Counted from the stretch's first letter, positions 26,485 through 36,223 are shown. The stretch: DNA of 64,000 bases from Morganella morganii (GCF_019402645.1 NZ_VKKS01000001.1:3143787-3207786); one strand, 5' to 3'. Notes: generated by a model from the letters alone, not told the origin. Translations and numbers: made by a program.

Positions 26485-26590
26485 ATTTCACGCCTTTCGT
26501 TACAATTCAGTTATCACATCTTTCGCTATACGCAGTGATTATACGTCATCATTGTGCTTCGTGCTGATCTAATCTCACCCGTCAGACAGC

Positions 26591-26626
26591 AAAAAGCGAT
26601 AACGGAGCCTTCCATTATCGCTTTTT
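26591..26626 (-). terminator. Terminator between pdeK remnant and dppF
   Basis: AAAAAGCGATAA (26591-26602) and TTATCGCTTTTT (26615-26626) form a 12-bp perfect stem with a 12-nt loop; the paired A/T ends provide U runs in both directions. It is the natural end of the dpp operon transcript, 49 nt after the dppF stop. Confidence 0.82.
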
Positions 26627-26674
26627 GTCTTCAGTTAAAACATGTTTTTCTGTCAGTTACTGCAAAACAGAACG

Positions 26675-27673
26675 CTATACGGACGTTTTTGCCTGTTCTT
26701 CCCTGTCCGCCGCAAAGCAGGCAATCAGCTGTCCGCCGTAGGATTTAAGCTCCGGGCGGAACTGAGTGCAGGTGCCGAAAGCGTGACGGCAGCGGGCAGC
26801 AAATGCGCATCCCGGCGGCGGATTCAGCGGGCTCGGCAGCTCGCCGGTCAGTTTTATCCGCTCGCGGCGCTGCGCCGGATTCAGCCTTGGTGTCGCAGAG
26901 AGCAACGCCTGTGTGTAAGGATGGCGCGGATTCTCAAAAATCTGCGCTTTGGTGCCTTTTTCCACACAACGCCCCAGATACATCACCATGACATCATCCG
27001 CAATATGTTCCACCACGGATAAATCATGAGAAATAAACACATACGACAAACCCAGCTCATCCTGGAGATCCATCATCAGGTTCAGTACCTGAGCGCGGAC
27101 TGACACATCCAGCGCGGATACCGGCTCATCTGCAATCACCACATCCGGATCCAGCATCAGACCCCGGGCAATGGCAATACGCTGGCGCTGACCGCCGGAG
27201 AACATATGCGGATAACGGCTGTAATGCTCGGTTTTCAGACCGACCTTCGCCATCATCGCCAGGACTTTCTCTTTGCGCTCTGCCGCACTGAGTGATGTGT
27301 TGATAATCAGCGGCTCTTCCAGAATCTGCCCGACTTTTTTACGCGGATTGAGCGAACCGTAGGGGTTCTGGAACACAATCTGGATTTTCTGCCGCCGCAG
27401 TTTCTCTGCGTGTTTATCCGCCACCAGCAGATCCTGCCCCTGATAAAACAGCGCTCCGCCGGTCGGTTTTTCAATCATGGTCAGCAGACGGCCGAGTGTT
27501 GATTTCCCGCAGCCGGACTCCCCGACCACCGCCAGAGTCTTTCCCCGGTTCAGATCAAACGACACACCATCAAGGGCTTTCACCATTCGTTCCGGTGAGA
27601 AAAGACCTTTCTTCACCGGATAATATTTTTTCAGATCACTGACATGTAACAGCGGCTGTGTGATTTCACTCAT
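26675..27673 (-). CDS. dppF: Dipeptide ABC transporter ATPase DppF
   Basis: A 332-residue ATPase (E. coli 334) that powers dipeptide uptake together with DppD. Walker [11 protein letters not shown]-loop [13 protein letters not shown], signature FSGGQRQR, Walker [13 protein letters not shown]. The C-terminal oligopeptide-transporter domain has [12 protein letters not shown] with the Cys cluster that may bind an Fe-S centre. GGGAGA lies 9 nt before ATG 27673, which decides this start; it overlaps dppD by 8 nt. Last gene of dppABCDF. Confidence 0.97.
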   Translation of the reverse strand: MSEITQPLLHVSDLKKYYPVKKGLFSPERMVKALDGVSFDLNRGKTLAVVGESGCGKSTLGRLLTMIEKPTGGALFYQGQDLLVADKHAEKLRRQKIQIVFQNPYGSLNPRKKVGQILEEPLIINTSLSAAERKEKVLAMMAKVGLKTEHYSRYPHMFSGGQRQRIAIARGLMLDPDVVIADEPVSALDVSVRAQVLNLMMDLQDELGLSYVFISHDLSVVEHIADDVMVMYLGRCVEKGTKAQIFENPRHPYTQALLSATPRLNPAQRRERIKLTGELPSPLNPPPGCAFAARCRHAFGTCTQFRPELKSYGGQLIACFAADREEQAKTSV

Positions 27674-28649
27674 GGCCCGGTCTCCCTTTATCATCCAGCG
27701 GGGTATGGCATTTCACCTGACGCGCCCCGACAGTACGCAGTTCCGGTTCCGTGCTGCGGCATAAATCCGTGGCATACGGACAGCGCGGGTTCAGCAGACA
27801 GCCTTCCGGCCGGTCATATTTGCCGGGTACAACACCCGGCAGTGATTCCAGGCGGCTCTTGTTGCCGGCGAATTCCGGCAGCGCCCGTAACAACGCCTGA
27901 GTATACGGATGACGCGGCGCGCGGAAGATATCCGATGCCTTACCGGACTCCGCTACCTGCCCCGCGTACATCACAATAATGTGATGAGCAGCTTCCGCCA
28001 CCAGTGCGAGATCATGGGTGATCAGCACCAGTGCCATATTTTCCTGCTGTTGTAACTCCAGCAGCAGTTCAATGATCTGCGCCTGAATGGTCACATCCAG
28101 CGCCGTTGTCGGCTCATCGGCAATCAGCAGCTTCGGACGGCAGGCAATCGCCATTGCAATCATCACCCGCTGGCTCATCCCGCCGGATAACTGGTGCGGA
28201 TAGACATCCAGCCGTGATTTCGGATCCGGAATTCCGACCAGTGTCAGCAGATCGATAGTCCGCTGTAACCGGGTTTTCCGGTTCCCCCCCTGATGGACTT
28301 TCAGGGCTTCCATGATCTGATACCCCACGGTATAGCAGGGATTCAGGCTGGTCATCGGGTCCTGGAAAATCATCGCCACATCCGCGCCCACCAGCTCGCG
28401 CCGCTCTTTTTCTGAGATGGTCAGCAGATGACGGCCGTCAAACTCAAGGTTATCCGCCATTACCCGGCCCGGAAAATCAATCAGCCCCATGATCGCCAGC
28501 GAACTGACAGATTTACCGGAACCTGACTCCCCGACAATCCCGAGCACCTGTCCTTCCTCAACCTGATAGCTGATCCGGTCAACAGCGCGGAATGGCATCT
28601 CTTTTTCACCGAAGTGAACAGATAATTTATCAACTGTTAATAACGCCAT
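27666..28649 (-). CDS. dppD: Dipeptide ABC transporter ATPase DppD
   Basis: A 327-residue ATPase, the same length as in E. coli. Walker [11 protein letters not shown]-loop [11 protein letters not shown], signature LSGGMSQR, Walker [13 protein letters not shown]. The C-terminal tail has [17 protein letters not shown], the Cys-rich domain of this transporter subfamily. It starts at ATG 28649, 10 nt after the dppC stop, and its end overlaps the dppF start. The frame is open for 14 codons upstream of this ATG, overlapping dppC; those are not part of the protein. Confidence 0.97.
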   Translation of the reverse strand: MALLTVDKLSVHFGEKEMPFRAVDRISYQVEEGQVLGIVGESGSGKSVSSLAIMGLIDFPGRVMADNLEFDGRHLLTISEKERRELVGADVAMIFQDPMTSLNPCYTVGYQIMEALKVHQGGNRKTRLQRTIDLLTLVGIPDPKSRLDVYPHQLSGGMSQRVMIAMAIACRPKLLIADEPTTALDVTIQAQIIELLLELQQQENMALVLITHDLALVAEAAHHIIVMYAGQVAESGKASDIFRAPRHPYTQALLRALPEFAGNKSRLESLPGVVPGKYDRPEGCLLNPRCPYATDLCRSTEPELRTVGARQVKCHTPLDDKGRPGHE

Positions 28650-28659
28650 GTCTGCACCT

Positions 28660-29562
28660 CTACTGCTTAAGCTTAGGATCAAGGGCATCACGCAATCCGT
28701 CGCCCATCAGGTTAAACGCCAGTACGGTCAGTAAAATCGCCAGGCCCGGGAAGGTCACCACCCACCACGCGCTCTGCGTAAACTGTAAAACATCGGAGAG
28801 CATGGTTCCCCACTCCGGTGTCGGCGGCTGTGCGCCCATTCCGAGGAAACCTAATGCGGCCATGTCCAGAATGGCGTTGGAGAAACCCAGCGATGCCTGC
28901 ACAATCAGCGGTGCCAGGCAGTTCGGCAGAATATTGACAAACATCTGGCGCACCGGGCCTGCGCCCGCCACCGCAGAAGCAGTCACATAGTCACGGCTCA
29001 CCTCCGTCAGCACCGCCGCGCGGGTCAGACGGATATAGTGCGGCAATGCCACGAAAGTCAGTGCCAGCGAGGCGTTAACAATCGACGGGCCGAAAATTGC
29101 CACCAGCACCAGTGCCAGCAGCAGGCTCGGCAGTGCCAGCATAATATCGACGATACGCATGATCAGGGCATCAACCCAGCCGCCGAAATACCCGGCGGCC
29201 AGACCAATCACCACACCCAGCAGCAGCGACAGCGCCACCACCAGACAGCCGACCAGAAGCGAAAGCCGTGCGCCGAACATCAGGCGCGACAGAATATCGC
29301 GGCCGATATCATCGGTACCGAGAATAAACTGCCATGAACCGCCTTCCTGCCAGACCGGCGGCTGTAATAAATGTTCACGGAACTGCTCATCCGGCAGATG
29401 CGGGGCGAGCAGCGGGGCAAAAATGGCGATCAGCAGCATCAGCAGGATATAAACCAGGCCGATCAGCGCGCCTTTATTGCGCCGGAAGTAGTGCCAGAAT
29501 TCGCGCAGCGGAGAAAGCGGCTCAGGCGCGCGGGTCACGGTAGTATTTGTCGTCTCAGACAT
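28660..29562 (-). CDS. dppC: Dipeptide ABC transporter permease DppC
   Basis: A 300-residue inner membrane permease (E. coli 300) with six predicted membrane segments, the first near [20 protein letters not shown]. The cytoplasmic EAA loop reads [20 protein letters not shown] and contacts the ATPases. The periplasmic insertion [16 protein letters not shown] is typical of the OppC/DppC group. It lies 12 nt after dppB. No anomalies. Confidence 0.97.
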   Translation of the reverse strand: MSETTNTTVTRAPEPLSPLREFWHYFRRNKGALIGLVYILLMLLIAIFAPLLAPHLPDEQFREHLLQPPVWQEGGSWQFILGTDDIGRDILSRLMFGARLSLLVGCLVVALSLLLGVVIGLAAGYFGGWVDALIMRIVDIMLALPSLLLALVLVAIFGPSIVNASLALTFVALPHYIRLTRAAVLTEVSRDYVTASAVAGAGPVRQMFVNILPNCLAPLIVQASLGFSNAILDMAALGFLGMGAQPPTPEWGTMLSDVLQFTQSAWWVVTFPGLAILLTVLAFNLMGDGLRDALDPKLKQ

Positions 29563-29574
29563 TGTGCGCTCCTG

Positions 29575-30594
29575 TTATTTTTTATGACGGATCCGCGGGT
29601 TAACGACGCCGTAGAGTAAATCCACGCACAGGTTAACCAGGATAATCAGAATGGCGATCAGCAGAACCCCGCCCTGCACAACCGGATAGTCGCGGCGCTG
29701 AAGGGCATCAATCAGCCAGCGGCCGATACCGGGCCAGGAAAAGATAGTTTCGGTCAGAATTGCCCCGGCCAGCATCACCCCAACCTGTAAGCCGATAACC
29801 GTCACCACCGGCAGCAGGGCGTTACGCAGCGCATGCACCACAATCACACGGATGCGGCTCAGCCCTTTGGCGCGGGCGGTGCGGATATAATCCTCACCCA
29901 GCACTTCCAGCATCGCCGAACGGGTCATACGGACAATCACTGCCAGCGGGATGGTGCCGAGCACAATGGACGGCAGGATAAGATGCATCACAGCATCCCG
30001 GAAATCCCCGTCCTCACCCCAGATCAGGGTATCAATCAGCATAAATCCGGTCAGCGGCTGACTGTCATCCAGAAACACACTGTCCGATAACCGCCCCGAT
30101 ACCGGCGTAAGATCGAGATTCACCGACACCAGCATGATCAGCATAATGCCCCACCAGAAGATCGGCATGGAATAGCCGGTCAGGGAGATCCCGATAGCTG
30201 TGTGATCAAATACCGAACCCCGTTTGACTGCCGCCAGCACCCCGACAGGGATCCCGACAGAAATGGCAAAAATCATAGCGCAGGCAGCGAGTTCCAGCGT
30301 GGCTTTAAAGCGGGGGACAAACTCTTCCCACACCGGCTGGCGGCTTTTCAGAGAGAGGCCGAGGTCACCGTGCAGGACACCATTGATATAATGAAGGTAC
30401 TGTTTCCAGTATGGCTGATCCAGCCCCAGAGCCGCCATCAGCTGGGCGTGGCGTTCCGGGGAAATTCCCCGCTCACCCGCCATGATAGTGACCGGGTCTC
30501 CCGGGATCAGATGAACAAATATAAACGTCAGTAACGTAATACCGATAAACGTCGGTATTACCATCCCGACACGTCGGAGGATAAATTGCAGCAT
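29575..30594 (-). CDS. dppB: Dipeptide ABC transporter permease DppB
   Basis: A 339-residue inner membrane permease (E. coli 339) starting MLQFILRRVGMVIPTFIGIT, the usual N terminus of OppB/DppB proteins, with six membrane segments. The EAA loop reads ARAKGLSRIRVIVVHALRNA. Forms the translocation channel with DppC. A 200-nt gap with a strong hairpin separates it from dppA, so its expression is set apart from that of the binding protein. Confidence 0.97.
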   Translation of the reverse strand: MLQFILRRVGMVIPTFIGITLLTFIFVHLIPGDPVTIMAGERGISPERHAQLMAALGLDQPYWKQYLHYINGVLHGDLGLSLKSRQPVWEEFVPRFKATLELAACAMIFAISVGIPVGVLAAVKRGSVFDHTAIGISLTGYSMPIFWWGIMLIMLVSVNLDLTPVSGRLSDSVFLDDSQPLTGFMLIDTLIWGEDGDFRDAVMHLILPSIVLGTIPLAVIVRMTRSAMLEVLGEDYIRTARAKGLSRIRVIVVHALRNALLPVVTVIGLQVGVMLAGAILTETIFSWPGIGRWLIDALQRRDYPVVQGGVLLIAILIILVNLCVDLLYGVVNPRIRHKK

Positions 30595-30743
30595 ATCCCT
30601 GTTTCTCTTGTAATGGCCGCTGACAGCGCTCAGGTCATAAGACCGGACGAAAGGGAGGACTTTCCCTTTATACTCACACGATGAATAATATTGTTTTAAT
30701 TATGTGTTCTGCGTCGTCCGTGCAATGCGGTTCGATACAGGGT

Positions 30744-30767
30744 TGCCGCCTCCCGGAGGAGGCGGCA
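30744..30767 (-). other. Intercistronic hairpin between dppA and dppB
   Basis: TGCCGCCTCC and GGAGGCGGCA (30744-30753, 30758-30767) form a 10-bp GC-rich stem with a 4-nt loop. No U run follows on the minus strand, so it is more likely a 3' end stabiliser of the dppA message or a partial attenuator than a full terminator. Periplasmic binding protein genes are commonly expressed above their permeases this way. Confidence 0.7.
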
Positions 30768-30794
30768 GACCGGTAACACTTATTTCCGGTTTAC

Positions 30795-32414
30795 TTATTT
30801 TTCGATAGAGACATTGTCAAAGTGGTGTTTACCCAGCGGATCCACCACATAGCCTTTCACTTCTTTGCGCACCGGCTCAAAAACCGTGGAGTGAGCAACG
30901 ATCAGCGCAGGCGCCTGCTCTTTCATCACCACCTGAGCCTGCTCATACAGCTTGGTACGCTCTTTCGGATCAGCGGTGGTACGTGCCGGCTGAATGATGT
31001 TTTCAAAGGACTGATCACACCATTTTGAGTAGTTGGAACCCTGCTCTTTGGCTGCACAGCTGAAGAGTGTGGCGAAGAAGTTATCCGGGTCCCCGTTATC
31101 ACCGGTCCAGCCCATCATGACGGTCTGAGGTTCACCCGCTTTCGCGCGCTTGAGGTACTCACCCCACTCATAAGTCACAATTTTGGCTTTCACGCCGACT
31201 TTCGCCCAGTCTGCCTGGATCATCTCAGCCATACGGCGGGCATTCGGGTTATACGGACGCTGCACCGGCATCGCCCACAGATCGATTTCAAAGCCGTTTT
31301 CCATACCTGCTTCTTTCAGCAGAGCTTTGGCTTTTTCCGGATCATACGGATAATCGTCGATACTGTTGTTGTAGCCCCACATAGTCGGCGGGATCAGGTT
31401 TTTCGCTTTCTGACCTGCGCCCTGATAAACCGCATCAATGATGGCATCTTTATTAACAGCCATATTCAGCGCCTGACGAACCTTGACGTTATCCAGCGGT
31501 TTTTTCGTGACGTTATAGGAGAGATAGCCGACGTTCAGGCCCGGCTGCTCTTTCAGGACAATGTTTTTATCCGCGCGCATACGCTCCAGATCTGCCGGGT
31601 TCGGGTACGGCATCACCTGACACTCGTTTTTCTGCAATTTGGCGTAACGGACAGACGCATCCGGGGTGATGGAGAAGACCAGACGGTCAATTTTCGGTTT
31701 GCCGTTCCAGTAATCGTCATTGGCTTTATACAGGATACGGGAGTCTTTCTGGTACTGCTGTAACACAAACGGCCCGGTGCCTATCGGGTTCAGATCCACT
31801 TTCTCCGGTGTACCGGCTTTCAGCATTTGATCCGCATATTCTGCGGAGAGAATTGATGCGAAGTCCATCCCGAGGTTTGCCAGGAACGGCGCTTCAGAGC
31901 GGCTCAGCTGAAAACGGACGGTGTTATCATCGACTTTTTCAACTTTGTCGATGATTTTATCCATATCCATGCCGCTGAAATATTCATAACTGCCGCCGGA
32001 TACTTTGTGATACGGGTTATCCGGGTTTTTCTGGCGGTCGAACGTAAAGACCACATCATCCGCATTAAAATCACGGGTCGGTTTGAAATCCTTGCTGCTG
32101 TGAAACTTCACCCCTTTGCGCAGATGGAAAGTATAGGTTTTTCCGTCTTCGCTCACATCCCAGGATTCGGCCAGACCCGGCTCCAGTTCGGTTGTACCGG
32201 CCTTAAACTCCACCAGCCGGTTATACAGCGGCACGGAGCTGGCATCATAGGTGGTTCCCGAGGTAAACAACTGCGGGTTAAACCCTTCCGGTGATCCCTC
32301 AGAACAAAAAACCAGCGTTCCCGCCGCATTAACGCTGGCAGATACTGCCAGGGCAACCAGTGTAATACTCAGCTTCGCAAATCCTGTCTTACGCTTGGCG
32401 CTTCTCATCGTCAT
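30795..32414 (-). CDS. dppA: Dipeptide-binding periplasmic protein DppA
   Basis: A 539-residue precursor (E. coli 535). The signal peptide ends VNA near residue 30, before AGTLVFCSEGSPEGFNPQLF. The family 5 solute-binding core includes VPLYNRLVEFKAGTTELEPG, KNECQVMPYPNPADLERM and GWTGDNGDPDNFFATLFSC. It captures dipeptides in the periplasm and also serves in heme and peptide chemotaxis in E. coli. ATG 32414 (GGAG 5 nt upstream) or ATG 32408 (better spaced) could be the start. The leader contains a perfect hairpin; in E. coli dppA is repressed by the small RNA GcvB. Confidence 0.97.
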   Translation of the reverse strand: MTMRSAKRKTGFAKLSITLVALAVSASVNAAGTLVFCSEGSPEGFNPQLFTSGTTYDASSVPLYNRLVEFKAGTTELEPGLAESWDVSEDGKTYTFHLRKGVKFHSSKDFKPTRDFNADDVVFTFDRQKNPDNPYHKVSGGSYEYFSGMDMDKIIDKVEKVDDNTVRFQLSRSEAPFLANLGMDFASILSAEYADQMLKAGTPEKVDLNPIGTGPFVLQQYQKDSRILYKANDDYWNGKPKIDRLVFSITPDASVRYAKLQKNECQVMPYPNPADLERMRADKNIVLKEQPGLNVGYLSYNVTKKPLDNVKVRQALNMAVNKDAIIDAVYQGAGQKAKNLIPPTMWGYNNSIDDYPYDPEKAKALLKEAGMENGFEIDLWAMPVQRPYNPNARRMAEMIQADWAKVGVKAKIVTYEWGEYLKRAKAGEPQTVMMGWTGDNGDPDNFFATLFSCAAKEQGSNYSKWCDQSFENIIQPARTTADPKERTKLYEQAQVVMKEQAPALIVAHSTVFEPVRKEVKGYVVDPLGKHHFDNVSIEK

Positions 32415-32447
32415 TATCTCCGCCTGTCGTTGAATGTCGTGTTTGCT

Positions 32448-32474
32448 CTGTGGTCCGGCAGTGCCGGACCACAG
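32448..32474 (-). promoter_or_regulatory. Perfect hairpin in the dppA 5' leader
   Basis: CTGTGGTCCGGCA and TGCCGGACCACAG pair over 13 bp with a single-base loop position, centred about 45 nt upstream of the dppA start. There is no U run next to it. It may block or expose sequences near the ribosome binding site or the GcvB target; the role is inferred only from position. Confidence 0.55.
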
Positions 32475-32848
32475 ATTTCAGTTTGTTTATTATTTTCTGA
32501 CACTTCACTAAATCAACTGTCACAGAGGCAGTCAATACTATTGACTATGGATGACGACTACACATAAAACACACAAATCAAACGTTTTGATAACAAAAAC
32601 AGCCAAAATGTTTGAGCAGGTGCACAACTGAGCATTTATTCACCTGCCGGACAAAAAGTTCACAGAATAAACAGCTGATAAAAATTATCCGGGTTTTGTG
32701 ACTGAATGCTTAATTAGTGCGCGATTATTTTGTCTGATATCACTGTCACAGTGTTTTCCGTTGCACCTTTTGCCACATCTGCCGCTGTAATCCGCACCCG
32801 GCCTGATATACAGCGGAACTATCACGCACTGAAATCAAACTATCCCCC
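32475..32848. other. dppA upstream region, no gene seen
   Basis: The 374 bp between the dppA leader hairpin and the end of the TpsB gene are AT-rich and carry no convincing open frame. CCGCTGTA/TACAGCGG at 32782-32816 forms a hairpin with a 19-nt loop just behind the TpsB stop; it lacks a U run. The dppA promoter must be here but I cannot point to a clear -10/-35 pair. Confidence 0.4.
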
Positions 32849-34396
32849 TCAGTAGCTGAGACCGACAGAAAACCCGGCCACCGGAGAAAAAGCCCGCACA
32901 CGTTCAGCCTCTTTCAGCGGCATACCGGTAAAGACCTGATAGCTCAGTGATTTGTAAAAGCCTTTAACCCCTATTTCGGTACCGGCCAGACCATGAGAGC
33001 GGACACCTCCGGAAATTTTCACCCCCGGCAGCGCGGCATCCGCCGCCAGATACAGATTGTGACCCGGCAATACCTGCTGCCAGACTACCTCATTGCGGCT
33101 GATAAATGCCCGCGCGGCACTCATACTGTGAGAAAACGGATAACCGCGCACCGAATAACGGCCGCTCAGCGATTCATAATCCATCTCATCCGCTTTATCC
33201 GCATTGATGAAACCACGCATAACACCCTCATAATAAAATGCCTGACCGGCGAGGCGGAATGGTACAGTCACCGTTGTTTCAGCCATCAGCTGCCTGGTAG
33301 GTTTCAGATTTTTATGTGTTACCGGAAGAGCACCAAAGCGGTTCAGTGAATGCTTATATTGCACCTGATACTGAAAAGTGAATTCCGGATGATACCAGCG
33401 GTAATTCAGTCCGGTGTTCCAGTAAACAGAACGGCGTTCAGGTAATATCAGCGGAGTATGTCCGAGCGTGACATGCCGGGTTACCACAGAAATGCCGCTG
33501 CTGAGAGAGACGCCATGTGCAGGGGTCAGAAGCAGCTTACGGCCAAGGCTCAGATCCAGCGTTTTGCTGCGGGTAAAATAGTCCAGTGATCTCCGGTATA
33601 CCGGGTATCGCTGCTTTTGCTCACTGTAACTGCCGCCTGCCGTCAATTCCCAGTGCCGGAAGGGGATCCGGTATTGCCCATAGATAAATTTCACCCCGGC
33701 AGAATGATCTCTGTCCATATCCCGCAGAGTATAAATAAACAGGCGATCATACAGCTGTAACGGATTTTCAATGCTGAGCCGGTTGCTTACCTGCCTGCTG
33801 CCGGTTGAAGAGCTGCCGTAGTTGTTGATTTCAAGTGAGCCGCTTATGCTGCGTTTTTTCTGCCGGGCAATGGTGATCACACTGTTGCCGGGATTCTGCG
33901 GATCGGGTTCAACCGCCGCCTGAGCACCCAGACCGGGCAGCTGATTCAGATGTGTCATTCCCAGCTCGGTATCACGGATGTTCAGTTGTCCGTCCGCCCG
34001 CTGCGGGAAAATCAGGTTCAGGCCAAAGCGCGCTTCCCCGCTCTCTTTATCGCGGTAGCCACTCAGATAACCGGGCAGATAATGGAGTGTCAGCGTACCG
34101 TCACTGACATTCTGCGGCGGCACACTGATTTGTGCCATGATAAATCCGGCCTGATGCACCGCCGACTCCAGTGCCATAACCGCCTCAGCCATCTGTTCCG
34201 ATGTCAGACAATGTCCGGTAACTTTTTTTTCAAATTCATCCGCCAAATACGCCGGTTCGATTAATTCACGCTGTTTAATCACCACCTCTGACAGTATGGC
34301 GCAGGATGCCGGAGAAACCGGCGAAGAAGTGTAAGTACTGCCCCATGCGCAGCCACAGGCCGCCATCGCAACAGCAGCCACTGTTTTTCTTATCAT
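32849..34396 (-). CDS. TpsB-type outer membrane transporter (ShlB/FhaC/HecB family)
   Basis: A 515-residue Omp85-superfamily protein of two-partner secretion. A signal peptide covers about the first 20 residues (AVAMAACGCAWGS). A POTRA-type domain includes GHCLTSEQMAEAVMALE and AGFIMAQISVPPQNVSDG; the C-terminal 16-strand barrel contains the L6-loop signature SVRGY (VRGY 416-419) and ends in SVGLSY with a terminal aromatic residue. ATG 34396 is the start; the frame stays open through the tRNA gene upstream but that cannot be coding. Length is shorter than FhaC or ShlB (about 550). Its probable substrate is the short TpsA encoded divergently at 34905. Confidence 0.9.
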   Translation of the reverse strand: MIRKTVAAVAMAACGCAWGSTYTSSPVSPASCAILSEVVIKQRELIEPAYLADEFEKKVTGHCLTSEQMAEAVMALESAVHQAGFIMAQISVPPQNVSDGTLTLHYLPGYLSGYRDKESGEARFGLNLIFPQRADGQLNIRDTELGMTHLNQLPGLGAQAAVEPDPQNPGNSVITIARQKKRSISGSLEINNYGSSSTGSRQVSNRLSIENPLQLYDRLFIYTLRDMDRDHSAGVKFIYGQYRIPFRHWELTAGGSYSEQKQRYPVYRRSLDYFTRSKTLDLSLGRKLLLTPAHGVSLSSGISVVTRHVTLGHTPLILPERRSVYWNTGLNYRWYHPEFTFQYQVQYKHSLNRFGALPVTHKNLKPTRQLMAETTVTVPFRLAGQAFYYEGVMRGFINADKADEMDYESLSGRYSVRGYPFSHSMSAARAFISRNEVVWQQVLPGHNLYLAADAALPGVKISGGVRSHGLAGTEIGVKGFYKSLSYQVFTGMPLKEAERVRAFSPVAGFSVGLSY

Positions 34397-34523
34397 GTAT
34401 CCGTCCGTCTGATGAAATCCTTTTCGGCGGACAGTTAAACGGATAACAGGAAACAGCGATATCAAAAAAGCAGCGGAATTTTTGAAAGTAACAGGAGAGG
34501 AAAAACGGTATATGCTGAAAAGC

Positions 34524-34553
34524 AAAAAACCCTGCTGTAAAAGCAGGGTTTTT
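34524..34553 (-). terminator. Terminator of the tRNA-Pro gene
   Basis: AAAAACCCTGCT (34525-34536) and AGCAGGGTTTTT (34542-34553) pair over 12 bp around a 5-nt loop; the minus-strand transcript ends in six U. It begins 7 nt behind the tRNA CCA end. Confidence 0.9.
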
Positions 34554-34560
34554 CTTAATA

Positions 34561-34637
34561 TGGTCGGCGAGATAGGATTCGAACCTACGACCCACTGGTC
34601 CCAAACCAGTTGCGCTACCAAGCTGCGCTACTCGCCG
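34561..34637 (-). tRNA. proM: tRNA-Pro(TGG)
   Basis: The 77-nt minus-strand sequence starts CGGCGAGTAGCGCAGC and ends CTCGCCGACCA with CCA encoded. Acceptor arms CGGCGAG/CTCGCCG pair, the anticodon arm is ACTGG-TTTGGGA-CCAGT with anticodon TGG, and the T arm is GTAGG-TTCGAAT-CCTAT. It is nearly identical to E. coli proM as I recall it (differences in the T stem). In E. coli the tRNA near dppA is proK (CGG), so this is not simply the syntenic gene; a proM-type gene stands here alone. Confidence 0.98.
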
Positions 34638-34649
34638 AAAGCGGGGTGA

Positions 34650-34678
34650 ATCTTACTGCCGGACGGGGGGAACGTCAA
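34650..34678 (-). promoter_or_regulatory. Promoter of the tRNA-Pro gene
   Basis: On the minus strand TTGACG (34678-34673), a 17-nt spacer and TAAGAT (34655-34650) form a near-consensus sigma-70 promoter, followed by the GC-rich stretch TCACCCCGC typical of the stringent discriminator of stable RNA promoters. Confidence 0.8.
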
Positions 34679-34904
34679 GAGCTGAAACAGGAATTTTTTG
34701 TTTTTCGCCACATTATTTTTATTTCGCCGATTTATCAGCCAAATTTCTGTTTTTTATCCGCTTATTGGTAAACGGTATGTTTTTTATTTGCTATCGGAAT
34801 GCTGAAAACTGACAAAAAATAACCACCCCGTTCATATCCGTCATCAGAGACTTTATTTATCCTGCCCGTGTTCTTTGTATCTTAACAACAACCAGGGAGT
34901 GGTT

Positions 34905-36182
34905 ATGCCAAAAATAGTAAAGCTATCCGTTATCAGCAGTGCCCTTTTACTTACGCAGTTCGCCTCTGCAGCAGATATTATCGTTAATCCGGCGTCTGCA
35001 GATACAACTCAGGTCGTCCGTCAGGGAAATAATACAACCATTAATATCGCACCGGTAAACGCACACGGTGTTTCTTATAATGCCTACGATCAGTTTAATA
35101 TCGGTAAAGAAGGTGTGGTATTTAATAACCGGGAATCCGGCGCCGGTATGATTATTAATGAAGTACTGTCAACGGAAAAATCACAACTGCGCGGTAATAT
35201 GCATGTCGACGGTAAAAAAGCCCATCTGATTATTGCCAATCCGAACGGTATTACCTGTAACGGGTGCAGTGTGTCCGGTACAGAAAAACTGACGCTGGCT
35301 GCCGGCAAAGCCGTGGTATCTCCGGAAGGAAATTTGCTGGGTTATTACGGTAATGAAGGCACTATCCGCTTTAACAATATTAACGACGATGCATTTTCAT
35401 CAGTTCAAAAACTCGCCGTGATTGCCGGCAATATTGACTTTCGTGACAGTCACGTCCTGACACCGAACCTGACCTTATTTACCGGCCATGAATTAGTGAA
35501 ATATACACCAGAAGGAATACGTGATCTGGAGGCACTACAGAGTGACAGCAGCCAGGCAGGTAAATTAACTGTCCGCCACGGCAGCCGGATTAAAACAGAT
35601 AATATGCATATCAGTACGAATAATACCGTGATAAAAAATCACGGTGAGATTGAAACCGGCCCGGTAGGTAATGCACAGAAACAGCGTTATATGAACAGCC
35701 AACTGACAATGGATCTGGTGAATTCAGTACTGACGAATGGCAGTAAAGGTATTATCCGTACCACCAGGGTCGATTCTGTACTGGAAAACAGTACAATGAC
35801 CAATAATGGTAATATTCAGATTGATGGTGACCACAAAATGACGGCTATCGGCCGGGCCATTATTAATAATAAAAACAATATGTCCGCAGAAACCACAAAT
35901 ATCAAAGGGTTAGAAGGCACCGAAACCGGTGTTGGTATTAACAATCATGGTAACCTTAAAGGCAGTTTATTTGTTAAGGCAAATCAAATCGCATTTAACA
36001 ATAAAAAGTATCTGGAGGCACTGGATATTTCAACCGACAGTGATGTGCTGGCCTATATTAATGACGGTGAGATAATGAATGAAACAGCTAAATTCAGAGC
36101 TTATGAACTTTATCATTCAGCTAACGGTAAAATTTCATCAACACCCGTATTTGAATATGAGATAAAAAAACCACTCCAGTAA
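34905..36182 (+). CDS. Short TpsA-type exoprotein with filamentous haemagglutinin N-terminal domain
   Basis: A 425-residue secreted protein. The signal peptide ends ASA (residue 22). Residues 23 to about 260 form the TPS domain recognised by TpsB: DQFNI (62-66), ANPNGITCNGCSVSG (111-125) with the NPNG motif and a Cys pair (118, 121) as in the HpmA/ShlA haemolysins. The remaining 160 residues look like short beta-helix repeats rich in Asn/Gly; the long filament and toxic C-terminal part of normal TpsA proteins (well over 1000 residues) are absent and the frame ends naturally at a terminator. CAGGGAG lies 6-7 nt upstream of ATG 34905. The partner transporter is divergent at 34396. A truncated haemolysin-like remnant or a minimal adhesin. 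Confidence 0.88.
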   Translation: MPKIVKLSVISSALLLTQFASAADIIVNPASADTTQVVRQGNNTTINIAPVNAHGVSYNAYDQFNIGKEGVVFNNRESGAGMIINEVLSTEKSQLRGNMHVDGKKAHLIIANPNGITCNGCSVSGTEKLTLAAGKAVVSPEGNLLGYYGNEGTIRFNNINDDAFSSVQKLAVIAGNIDFRDSHVLTPNLTLFTGHELVKYTPEGIRDLEALQSDSSQAGKLTVRHGSRIKTDNMHISTNNTVIKNHGEIETGPVGNAQKQRYMNSQLTMDLVNSVLTNGSKGIIRTTRVDSVLENSTMTNNGNIQIDGDHKMTAIGRAIINNKNNMSAETTNIKGLEGTETGVGINNHGNLKGSLFVKANQIAFNNKKYLEALDISTDSDVLAYINDGEIMNETAKFRAYELYHSANGKISSTPVFEYEIKKPLQ

Positions 36183-36184
36183 AA

Positions 36185-36210
36185 AAAAGCCCGGCATTGC
36201 CGGGCTTTTG
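36185..36210. terminator. Bidirectional terminator between tpsA-like gene and glyS
   Basis: AAAAGCCCGGC (36185-36195) and GCCGGGCTTTT (36199-36209) pair over 11 bp; A and T runs at both sides allow termination of both converging transcripts. It starts 2 nt behind the TpsA stop. Confidence 0.88.
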
Positions 36211-36223
36211 ACTCTTTCACCGG

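Noticed and set aside
34397-34621. 75-codon N-terminal extension of the TpsB frame
   Set aside because: It runs through the tRNA-Pro gene and its terminator; the signal peptide starts at ATG 34396.
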